This document shows positions 1 through 9,156 of a DNA stretch of 64,000 nucleotides, one piece after another. The notes under the pieces are model-generated. The model saw only the letters and a list, made by a program, of their open reading frames with translations, was not told where the DNA came from and searched no databases. Positions within the stretch are counted from its first letter, which is position 1. The number at the start of each line of letters is the position of its first letter. The stretch comes from Rosellinia necatrix (Eukaryota > Ascomycota > Sordariomycetes > Xylariales > Xylariaceae): NCBI GenBank assembly GCA_021209875.1, contig JAGYVD010000010.1, positions 1,550,001 to 1,614,000 of the forward strand, read 5' to 3'. A program made the translations under genes and the position numbers.

Positions 1-174
1 CGGTTCTCCTCAGAAATCGACACCGGCATGGTGGGCATTAATTGCGTCAGCTTGGCCTTCTTGACAGCGCCGTTTGGGGGGACCAAGCAAAGCGGGACAG
101 GACGGGAGAACGCGATACACGTGCTGCGGATGTATACGGAGCCCAAGACCATTATGGTCAATATGACGTATTAA
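1..174 (+). CDS. Aldehyde dehydrogenase, C-terminal end (partial)
   Basis: The first frame is open from base 1 to a TAA at 172-174 and gives 57 residues. They match the C-terminal end of the NAD(P)-dependent aldehyde dehydrogenase superfamily. Visible are a GxVGIN segment (MVGIN), the strongly conserved PFGGTKQSGTGRE block that follows the active-site region, and a closing YTEPKT stretch like that of succinate-semialdehyde and betaine-aldehyde dehydrogenase types. The catalytic Cys and Glu and the Rossmann fold lie upstream of the window, so the substrate cannot be inferred. The gene converges on the kelch gene that ends at 550. The family call is firm; the subfamily is open. Confidence 0.85.
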   Translation, partial: RFSSEIDTGMVGINCVSLAFLTAPFGGTKQSGTGRENAIHVLRMYTEPKTIMVNMTY

Positions 175-549
175 TATATCTAATGGGATGTCTCGACATC
201 TCTTGGAAATACATGAGGAGAGAGGTAGAGAAGGAGAAGGGAAGGGAGAGATGGGGTGATAGTAGTTATTTAGCCTTACAGAGCCAATGGACAAGATGGG
301 TTAAACGTAATGATTACATAGACTGTTTGGCAAGCTTGTATTATCGGAATTTGGTGTCATGAAAGCATGGAATTTATGCAATGCAAGATAATATATTTCC
401 ATTACCTTAAAATGGAGTGATGTTAAGCTCTGGAGTGTGTGATTATGGCCTGGATAGCACATGGTGCAATGAATTATGAGATCTATAGGCTTCTAGGCCG
501 AAGCTATGCACTTGCCATCCCCACTTGGATCCATTAATTTAGACAATTG
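175..549. other. Convergent 3' intergenic gap
   Basis: The 375 bases lie between the stop of the aldehyde dehydrogenase and the stop of the opposing kelch gene. Short open frames here are not supported by family similarity. The stretch presumably holds the two 3' UTRs; I see no clear terminator element. Confidence 0.5.
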
Positions 550-2488
550 TCAGGGTATGTGTGGATGGCTATCTAATTCCACTGGTGGTCCACCGCGTTC
601 GAATACTGGAAGAGCGTATAAAGTGGTCGAGCGCCCAGATAATTCTCTTGGCTTCTCATTTCTTTCTAGCTCTGACCGGTCTAAGGGCGATGGGCCAGCC
701 GAAGCCACTCCTTGCCTCTCTTTGTCTCTTCCTTTGTTTCGCCTTTTCAATAGGAGAACAATTATGACTATCACAACCACGAGGCCGACAACACCTCCGA
801 TAGTACCCCCAATAATCACAGCTTTTGTAGAGTTCGCATCGGAGTTTCCCATTGACTCCCCTTGAGAGGGACCATCTATAATGAAATTAGCTCCAATGAC
901 GCCACTAAATTAAGGCTAGATGCATACCATCAGGAAAGAAAAGGCTCTTTACCATCTCACTAGACCAGTTAACGTCACTCTCTACATTGCTATTTATTCG
1001 TTAGCGTTGACTAGCGTATTCCAAGTTATTCATGTATTGATAAAAGCTGGCACTTACTGCTCATTATACCACTCTCGAACCGTCTGTGGACTTTCGTACG
1101 TCGTATGAGCCTGGTATTGGTTTGTCCAGGCCAAGTTGGCGAGGTTGAGGATCCCGATGCCTTGGCTCCATTCATCAGGCGTCGTGACATTTCTAAAATG
1201 TGGCGTGCCGCCGACTGAAATCATCTGGTTGCCTACCACTTGGCAAGAGTGACGTTGTCGCTTGGTGGAGGCACGGGTATCAGCCCTAAACCACGTAAAC
1301 GCGGGAATCGACAAAACCCAAACATCGTCGAAGGAAACTTGGTTGGCGTGGTGATATCCACCATAGAGATATCTATAGGTTGTTAGTTATCAACCCCCTG
1401 GCGCGGATACAGCGGGCCCCTTTGAGCCAACCTACATCTCATACGTGTTGTTGGGGCCTCGGGCGGAGCTTAGACAATGCCGGTCTCTTGGGGTAGGGGT
1501 TTCGCCTGTGGTTAGTTGTGAATGCCACCTCTTTTTGTCGACGTCCCAGAAATGTATCTCGCGAAGGCCTATTAACCCAGAACCGTCTTCTTTCCAGGAA
1601 TAATGAGTGGCGACATCGCCGCCGATTACAAAGAACACGCCTGCGCCGCCGATTTCCTCGAGGCAGACCCCCGACCCGAGTATAGAGGTGCCAAACTGAT
1701 TTAGGCCAACCGCGGACTCATTTGCCCAAGTTTTCGTTCGCATATCGTAGGTAATTAGACCCGGGATTGGAATCGTCGAGCCAAAAGCCGCATCACGAAG
1801 GTCCGGGTCCGTGGATGGCCCCGCCCAGCCACCGACGGCGAGCCCTCGCCCTTTGCATGTGGCTGCAGCCGCATTACTTGTCCTTGTGATGCTAATGAAA
1901 ACATCGCGGTTCGATGGGTCAACGATGCTCCATTCTCCACCTCCATTTCCATCTACCACGAATTGCCATGGGCTCTTACTCATGGGCCACTCGCCGTACG
2001 ATCCTGTGCCACCCCAGCTAACTAACATATCTTGGTAACTCCATAGCGAGCCGCTAAGGGTAACTGGCGCTGCTTTTTCGATCGATTTCCAGGTAACAGA
2101 TTCAGTCGTCCAAGAGCTGCGTAGGGGGATCGAGAGCGTATGGTTGACTTGGCGCCGGAATCGCTTAGTTTGACGAGACTAGTTCCGTGTTTCCCAAGAG
2201 CTTGACTCACCTTTATACAGCCAATGCCCACTATACCCAGCTGGCTCTCCGTTTACAAGCTGTGATACTTCCCCGCCATCTAGGTACAACCAGTCTCCCA
2301 GTACAGCCGCTATGGCAGTGACGCCGCATTAGTAGGAACAGGTAAGTTGTAGTTGGTTTCGGCTTACTTATGAGGTCGATCCGACGTAGATAATTAGCCA
2401 CGCTGGGGGCCGGAGACAGTGTTTGGCATGACGTAAATACTGACAGGTATACAAGGGTAAATACGAGACATTTAAACGCAATGGCCAT
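550..2488 (-). CDS. Kelch-repeat (beta-propeller) single-pass membrane protein
   Basis: Five exons read on the minus strand: 2488-2368, 2309-2211, 2147-1436, 1372-1058 and 904-550, with phases that match throughout (about 533 residues). An N-terminal signal peptide (MAIAFKCLVFTLVYLSVF) is followed by the segment VLGDWLYLDGGE, typical of fungal kelch membrane proteins, then kelch blades with paired Gly-Gly motifs (AVGGW, VIGGD, YLYGGYHHAN, ISVGGTP). Near the C-terminus a Gly/Val/Ile transmembrane helix is followed by a basic stop-transfer RRNKGR and a cytoplasmic tail. The predicted topology is an extracellular propeller with a short inner tail. Ligand and role are unknown for this family. An ATG seven codons upstream (2509) is possible, but the one at 2488 starts directly on the signal peptide. 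The donor of the last intron was chosen by phase and is the least certain. Confidence 0.8.
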
Positions 2489-3938
2489 GATTCTATAATG
2501 AAAGAACATTCATAAGAGCGATGTCGGAAGAATAGAGTCAGAAGACAATGTATTGCCGACGGGAACGGAGGACCAGTAAGTTATGTGGGATTTCCAATTA
2601 CGAGGGGGAAGGTGGCTTGTTAAGACGAATCTCCCACCCGTCCTCCATTTTAGAGCCTGGGCAAATTGCTAAAGGGTCAGATACTGCGCCGCGTGGTTGT
2701 CGATCATCTACCTTGAAAAAATGTAGATGGGCTGTCAGCTTTTATTGTGTTTGTGCTGACAGTTCGTCATTTATCAGAGCCGAGAGTAGGTCTGATACGT
2801 GACTGAGGTAGTACGCGGATTTGTGCCAAGGATGATAAGCCAGAAAAATACCCTTCACATTGATATGAATGGTCATATATGCATAACCCCCTTGTTTTCC
2901 TCGCTAGATAGTAGCCAAACATAGGGCTGCCCAGAGTTTTCGACGCCTTGGCAAAACATTTATCTACATACAAATTAGTCCTACATAGTAAAGAAATTGA
3001 ACCCGATGTTGATATGATCAGCCAATCACAAGGCGATCAGCGCATCACAAGGAGGCAAAGGCTCAATATGTACAGTACTTGTACCATGGCCTGCGTTATC
3101 ATTGGTTCAATGCTGAAGCCCTAAACGGTCAGGATACATAATCTATTGGCTAATTGATTTCAAGGGTTTAGCCCCCAGTACGCCACGAAACGGATTTAAA
3201 TTAAGTGAATTATGAAGAGGGGGTAGTACACATTTGGCCGATCGCCGCGTGCGCACGCCCGTCCAATAGGCGCCGTTATTGAGATAAAAATAGTATGAAA
3301 AGAACGTCATGAAGTCGTACACTTGATGATCTGCAGCCATCTACATGCAGAATATTTATCCCTTTGGCTACCGATTCGGCACCAGCATATAAAGAGTGGA
3401 AGAGCGGGGTCTCTAGGATGTGTAGGATCTACTAATACCTACAAGAATGCCTTACTCGCCACGGGCAGAACTCTGTCAACCGATCACTTTATGACGTTTA
3501 GACCTCGGAATTCCCAGTCTCATAAGCTTTCTTACTAACTCTCACGCATTCGAGTGCATCAAAAAGCTCATTTCAAGCAAAAGAGTGAATTAAAAGAAAG
3601 TCCATTACATGATGCCAACCCCACACCCTAGATCTTTTTCATCAACAAACCCATCCATCCCAAACCAGGACCCCCAAATCATAACATCTTCAAATTCGTA
3701 AGTTCTAAATCATAACGGACCGGTGACAGCATCAACACTACACCAGTGGTGTCGCCACGGCACTGTGCAATTGTCGTGCCTACTCCCCAACTTCCACCAC
3801 TAGCCATGCTGTTGAGTAACAAATGATGCCAGCCTAGTCTCCATGCTTCCTTAGAGCCCCGATGGACTCAACGGCTCAATTTTTCTCGTGAGGACTCGCA
3901 TGTCCGATAGGAGGCCCAACGGGGTCGATTGACAGATC
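2489..3938. other. Gene-free stretch, no recognised feature
   Basis: About 1.45 kb between the kelch gene start and the end of the repeat-precursor gene. Open frames of 65-84 residues occur on both strands (for example 2548-2802 and 3143-3340), but none has a recognisable motif, signal peptide or splice context. It probably contains the kelch promoter and the 3' UTR of the precursor gene. Confidence 0.4.
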
Positions 3939-4685
3939 CTAGGCATGCTTCCCAAGGACATCAGTAGGGTTTGCGGCCCTGATATCTTCGTCATATGCGC
4001 TCCCTTGTGTGATTAGGGAGACAAAGACGGTAACCGGAAGTCTTTGCTGCTCGTCCTCATCTCGGGTATCGCGGACCTTGAGATTTCCAAGGACCTCAGC
4101 AGGATTAGCAGCCTTGATATCTTCGTCATATGCACTCCCTTGCGTGATCAAGGAGACGAACACCGTAACCGGAAGTCTTTGCTGCTCGTCCTCATCTCGG
4201 GTATCGCGGACCTTGAGATTTCCAAGGACCTCGGCAGGATTGGCGGCCTTGATATCTTCGTCGTATGCACTCCCTTGCGTGATCAAGGAGACGAACACCG
4301 TAACTGGGAGTCTTTGTTGCTCAGCATTGTCTTGAGTATCGCGGGCCTTAAGATTCCCAAGGACCTCAGTAGGGTCTGCGGCCTTGATATCCTCGTCATA
4401 TGCGCCCCCTTGCGTGATCAGGGAGACCAAGACAACAATTGGAAGTCTTTGTTGCTCATCCTCATCCTGAGTATCTCGGACCTTGAGGTTTCCAAGGACC
4501 TCGGCAGGATCTGCGGCCTTGATGTCTTCGTCATATGCGCTCCCTTGCGTGATCAGGGAGACAAAAACGGTAACCGGAAGTCTCTGTTCCTCAACATTGG
4601 CTTGAGTCTCGCGGGTTTGAAGTGGGTGGCTGATGGTGGTGGAGGCCAGAGCCAGGGCAATGGTGGACGCAAGAAGGGATCGCAT
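3939..4685 (-). CDS. Secreted five-repeat protein, candidate RiPP precursor
   Basis: The single-exon frame encodes 248 residues. Residues 1-19 form a signal peptide (MRSLLASTIALALASTTIS). Residues 32-248 are five tandem repeats of 45 residues (135 bp): 32-76, 77-121, 122-166, 167-211 and a shorter last copy at 212-248. Each repeat runs from EQQRLP, through a hydrophobic VTVFVSLITQGSAYDEDI segment, to VLGNLKVRDT. Repeats 3 and 4 are identical at protein level and repeat 2 is the most diverged (IVVLVSLITQGG). A signal peptide plus tandem repeats with an aromatic residue, next to a UstYa oxidase (6050-7116), is the architecture of fungal dikaritin-type RiPP precursors. Against this, no Lys-Arg or Arg-Arg Kex2 site flanks the repeats; only single Arg residues (QQR, KVRD) recur. 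It could instead be a repeat-containing cell-wall or secreted protein. Confidence 0.6.
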   Translation of the reverse strand: MRSLLASTIALALASTTISHPLQTRETQANVEEQRLPVTVFVSLITQGSAYDEDIKAADPAEVLGNLKVRDTQDEDEQQRLPIVVLVSLITQGGAYDEDIKAADPTEVLGNLKARDTQDNAEQQRLPVTVFVSLITQGSAYDEDIKAANPAEVLGNLKVRDTRDEDEQQRLPVTVFVSLITQGSAYDEDIKAANPAEVLGNLKVRDTRDEDEQQRLPVTVFVSLITQGSAYDEDIRAANPTDVLGKHA

Positions 4686-6049
4686 GTTGATAGAAGTGGT
4701 GTTTATAGATGTGCAAGTATTTTTGATTGGGATTTAAGTCTTGTTGTTGGCTTTGGGATATACTTAGTGATCGAGGCTGGGTGAGCTCTCTTTATAGATT
4801 TCGTTCACTGTTCTTCGAGCGAAGATACTACCGTGTTGTCGTCAAGCGGCACTCCAGACTATCGCGGATGAAGCTCAGAGCAAAGCGCAAGCTGCCTGAA
4901 AATTAGCAGAGCCATGGAACAAAATCTGCATGGTGATATTTCATGTGTTGTATCCCGAGGTCACCGATCGTGCCCGATGGCTAAACCTTGGGATCTATAC
5001 TGGTCTCTAACTTTTTTCGCCATCGTTAGGACTAGTCATGTGTCTCCCCTCGGCTAGTAGAGCTCCCCTTCTGTTTACTATCCATAAGAATTACTCATGG
5101 GAGGATCAATGTTGTGCCTATTCTGCTCTCAAGGTGTGGTGAAATATCGAACCAGAAGGGCAGAGATGGGGTTCATGTCAAGCTAGCTTACATTATGCGG
5201 ATGATCACACGCCTATGCATGTAATCAATCACTTCTATGAAAGAACTTTTGAGCATAGGCGCTTAGAAACAGACCTCGCTGGCACCATGAGGCACTAGTT
5301 TGCAATTCCTGTGGTTGACAGACGCGCCAATGAGCACGACATGTGGTTAAGTTTAGTTGGCATAATGATACTAGAAGATATATAATCCCAAAACGGCAAT
5401 GATCTCCATCACATCTTCCTTGTTTCTTGGCAACCAGTTTTATGAGGGGAAAGTATAACCGGCTTGTCTATAGGGCACTACCGCATTGATACCCCATATT
5501 AACGCCACCGGCTTGACATACCTCTACCCCAACCTATCAAAGCTGGTGAGCTCCTCGCCGCTCTTCGCGACTCCATGGCACAGCTACGGCGACACTCATG
5601 ATCATATTCCAAGTTGTGATGCCGCAGCCGGAAAAGTTAGCTATCTCAGCGTATCCCACTGACATAGCGAACCGGTGTCGACTTGTGAATGGTTGTTACC
5701 CACTCTCGCATTTTGTGACACTACCATTTACCAACTTTGGCCCAATCGACGCTATTATGCGGTGATGTGCTGTGACTGCGATAAACAACTGGAAGGAGAG
5801 GCCGATTACGGGAGACGAAGGTGCGGGGGTAGTAGGGAACGGGAGAGGGGGGAACAGAGCAAATGTTTGGGAATTATGATGAACTGGATTTCGGGTAGTT
5901 ATGTCTATGTCATTTCAAAGAACAGATGCGGTGTTAATTACAAGCTAATTTACTACCTTTCTTCGTCCCTGAGGCTTGACTCCTCTACTATTGTCTTTAA
6001 TCATTGTCTTTAATCAACTTATTTGAGAACTAGCTGATTATCTTTCATC
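4686..6049. other. Shared divergent promoter region of the repeat protein and the UstYa gene
   Basis: This 1.36-kb stretch separates two divergently transcribed genes that plausibly belong to one pathway, so it is the likely place for shared control. A TATA-like element serves the minus-strand gene. A 112-residue plus-strand frame at 5675-6013 opens with GTG and has no recognisable domain; I do not call it a gene. I see no further feature. Confidence 0.4.
4791..4799 (-). promoter_or_regulatory. TATA-like element upstream of the repeat precursor
   Basis: On the minus strand the bases read CTATAAAGA, about 105 bases before the ATG at 4685. This distance is normal for a fungal core promoter. 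Assignment rests on sequence and position only. Confidence 0.4.
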
Positions 6050-7116
6050 ATGGTCTTCGCGAATGTCTTCAGGTACTCGCCTCTTGCTTCCAGAAGCAAA
6101 TCATTGGAGTCCGATGAAGAAGACCAAAGTCTAGTTGACCACGATGGCCAACGAGAAAAGGCTGAAAGTCAGCGTCCCGAGCCGCGATATGGCGTCCGGA
6201 TATCTCGTCTGTTCGCGATTTTACCATGGGCTCTGACGCTCACGAGCACCGGGCTGCTCTTGTCTAGAATCTTTAGTGGCCCAGACGAGTTCGCATGCAC
6301 GCGGCTTCTCAACCCGTATTGTTAGTATTCTCCCAAGCTGTGGTTTTCCTCGGTGCTCATAGTCAAGCAGCACCAGCTATCGAAGATGGTGTGGTTGAGT
6401 ATTATGACACCAACTTCGAGAACGAATTCACACACAAGACAAAATATAGGGGGCCACCAACACCGGAATTAGAAAAGGCCTGGGATCAACTATGGAATCG
6501 TAAGATTATCTTATATATAACGCGCGGTTATGAGACTGATGCTTTTGCAACTTAGTTGGTGGCTTTGAAGTACCTCTGGACGGTCCTGGCCGGCTTGGGA
6601 AGTCAACTGAGGGACTCGCTCGTGTCGGCAAGGGCGAAAGCCGAGGATACGTAGGAATGATCGAGGCTTTCCATCAGATACACTGCTTGGTATGCGACCA
6701 ATCCTCCCCATAGTTTTGTATACCGACTCTATATTCGCTAATACCATGTTGTCAAGAACCTCATCCGGCAGTATACTTGGCGAGATTACTACAAAGAGAA
6801 CCTAGAAGAGTGGCTCAATGAAGGAGACCACCGCCAAATCGTCGACTTAAATATAACCAGCTATCACTCCACCGGTCACCACTCCGACTGGGTTGGCGAC
6901 CGACTTCATGTGGATCACTGCATCGAGACGTTGCGACTGCAACTCATGTGCAATGCTGATACAACACCAATGCTGGTGTTTGAAGATCACACTGTCGCTG
7001 CCGGATCGAAGGCTGACTTCAATATCCACCACAAGTGCCGTCGTTGGGATAACCTTATTGAGTGGCAGCGTCTCCATACCATTGAGAAGAGCGCTAGCGG
7101 GTGGAAAGAGACGTAA
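6050..7116 (+). CDS. UstYa-family (DUF3328) oxidase, RiPP-type macrocyclisation enzyme
   Basis: Four exons (6050-6315, 6363-6499, 6556-6689, 6757-7116) join in phase to a 298-residue protein. All three introns are 47-67 nt with GT...AG ends. Residues 1-50 are a hydrophilic N-terminus and about 53-75 one transmembrane helix. Next come a conserved YYDTNFENEF segment with KYRGPPTPELEKAW, then HQIHC (174-178) followed by LNLIR, and HVDHC (230-234) followed by IETLR. A final HHKCRRWD leads to the end. Two HxxHC motifs are the hallmark of UstYa proteins, which are membrane-anchored metal-dependent oxidases forming ether or C-C crosslinks in ustiloxin, asperipin, phomopsin and similar peptides. Both motifs are complete, so the gene looks functional. 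Its divergent neighbour (3939-4685) is a plausible substrate. Confidence 0.88.
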
Positions 7117-7679
7117 TCCAGTGTTCACGCCCCCGAATAGTTTCAAATCCGGGTTTGTTTTCCTCTTTGTCCTTTTTTTTTGGTTTACTATTCCCCTCCC
7201 TCTCTCTCTTTGCTGCTACCTGGGAGAATCACTGTTTATCCTCAAGCTTTTAAGACAAAATGAGCAGTTGGGCGGAAAATGATGGGTGATTATGTGGTTG
7301 ATGCGAGCGATGTTGAACCCCAACCCTGTTTATTATTAACATATATACATTTAAGTATTATCTCAAGGTGTAAATGAGGTTCCTGTCATTTGTAGTCATC
7401 CGCGAAGCACGTGTATTACTTTGTTCGAGTAGGCAAGCGCTGCTATAATGCACTGCCATCGACCGGCGAAAACTGTGCAGGGTGATGACCAAGGAATTCA
7501 ACGCTTTGTAAGCATTGGCAATTTTCTGCCTGTTAGCATAACCTAACGTTTTGTTTGAAAATAACAAACTCGACGAAGACCGAATCGCGCCATTTCGTCA
7601 ACAAAGAATTAAACAAAGCCAATTAACAAGAAAATTATAGCCTCAAACAATGCTTTTGTGAGAGCTCCCACGCAAAGTC
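7117..7679. other. Intergenic gap between the UstYa gene and a small membrane protein gene
   Basis: The start of this stretch is pyrimidine-rich (about 7165-7215) and fits a 3' UTR. The frame at 7358-7567 (minus, 69 residues) has no motif. Nothing else was recognised. Confidence 0.4.
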
Positions 7680-7687
7680 TATATAAG
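7680..7687 (+). promoter_or_regulatory. TATA-like element
   Basis: TATATAAG lies about 85-90 bases upstream of the ATG at 7772, a normal position for a fungal core promoter. It supports the small membrane protein gene being real. Confidence 0.45.
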
Positions 7688-7771
7688 CGTCCCATATTCC
7701 GCTAATCCATTCCCCCTATTCTCTAGTGCCAGCACCATAACCCCATCACCCAAACTGCCTACTTAGCCAAA

Positions 7772-8125
7772 ATGCTTACTCCCATCATCATCATTCTTCA
7801 TCTCCTCGGGGCGTTCGTTCTCGGGACCCCCATCATCCTGCCTGATCATCCTGCGTTGGCTCGCGGAAGTGTGATAATGCGCGAGGGCCCCGTCTCGGCT
7901 GACGAGGGGCAGAATACTACGACTGCGAAGAACGGCGTGCAAGACCCATCTGAGCCGGCTCCGGACTCGGTGCTCACCACGGTAACTATCGTGGGCCTCG
8001 TTATCGGGGTCTTTCTCATTCTAGGCGCTGTAGTCTTGTTGATTTGGTGCGGCCGACGCGATAGGTTCCCAGGAGCCAAGCGGAAGGAGAGGGGAGATAA
8101 AGGCGCACATAGGCCATCGTCGTAG
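7772..8125 (+). CDS. Small signal-peptide plus one-helix membrane protein, unknown function
   Basis: A single-exon frame of 117 residues. Residues 1-18 are a signal peptide (MLTPIIIILHLLGAFVLG). A short, presumably extracellular stretch of about 50 residues has an N-glycosylation sequon (NTT). A transmembrane helix at about 69-94 (VTIVGLVIGVFLILGAVVLL) is followed by a basic stop-transfer (CGRRDR) and a Lys/Arg-rich tail. I recognise no family. The TATA element and the clean topology argue for a real type I membrane protein. It sits directly after the UstYa gene on the same strand, so it may belong to the same locus, but nothing in the sequence proves this. Confidence 0.55.
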   Translation: MLTPIIIILHLLGAFVLGTPIILPDHPALARGSVIMREGPVSADEGQNTTTAKNGVQDPSEPAPDSVLTTVTIVGLVIGVFLILGAVVLLIWCGRRDRFPGAKRKERGDKGAHRPSS

Positions 8126-9156
8126 TTAGTTAGCTAGCTTCGCTCTGATATTGATAATTTAGAACCTTTAATCAACATGATATTGTAAATCTTTTGACGG
8201 CTCCCATTTGTGTGATGATGTACACAAAGTGACTTTAGATCTAATCGCGAGATAAATACTGTTGTAGATATTGTTTTATTAAGAACATATGAAGTGGTAT
8301 GGTTCGAGAACCCTGCAATACGCCACGAGGGAAATAGAGTGGATGACCCCTAACGAACATCTTAAGGGGGGAAGCACACCGCCGCTAGTTCACCTAGGGC
8401 ATCCATAACTAGTTGCCTTGTTTTAATCCTGGGTTCGAGTTAGTTCACTACAATAGAAAATGTAAAGTTGTGTTAATAACTTTTTGGAACTCATTGACTT
8501 TTGCATCTGGCGACTACGTGTAGATGGTTCCGGCCAACTCTCTCTCCTTTAATACACCATCATGGGTTATCAAGATGGGCCAAGCATGCATACGCTGTCA
8601 CGTAGTTTAAGTTATGAAGGCATTAGTTTAACGAATGTTATTGATATTATCATCGTAGCTCGGTTTAGTATCGCTTTTGCGTCCTAATCTAAGCACCTAG
8701 TTTTATGTATGACAGGGGGTGGGCCGGTCGGCCCGAGGTAAGAAACGGAAAGAAATAGCAGAGAAGACACAAAGTGCCGAGTGCCGTAATGATATGAATA
8801 CAGTGTAACTCCGTGTGAAGCAGTGTATGATCCAGCCATGCGAAGCCTTGAAAATGCGGAGATAGGTTGTGTACACCAAGCCAACCACCCCATTCCATTT
8901 CAAACCGAAGCCGGACAAACGCCTGCAGACTCTGTGGGTATATTCCATCATATCCCAACCAAAATGCAAATGCAAACCGCCCTTCCGAGAATCCGTTGAG
9001 AATTCCTGTATTTATCATCTATGGAAACCGGCCTGGAACGCCGTAGCATGAACTTCATGCGCAACTTAAAAAATGAAATTCCGCCTGATGCTGAAAGAAA
9101 GGAAAGAAACAAGGGCCTGGGTTGACTAAGGGGCCCCGTGGGGATGTCGTCTCCCC
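8126..9156. other. Gene-free stretch
   Basis: About 1 kb separating two converging genes. Overlapping minus-strand frames at 8684-9018 (up to 109 residues) share the same bases in different frames and have no domain. It probably holds 3' UTRs. Confidence 0.4.

Noticed and set aside
4044..4784. 246-residue plus-strand frame over the repeat precursor
   Set aside because: Antisense of the tandem repeats; the minus-strand frame has the signal peptide and TATA element.
5675..6013. 112-residue frame between the RiPP precursor and the UstYa gene
   Set aside because: Opens with GTG, composition unlike a secreted precursor, no conserved motif.
8402..8460. Possible tRNA because of a GGTTCGAG-type T-loop
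   Set aside because: No matching acceptor stem, D-loop or anticodon arm could be paired around it.
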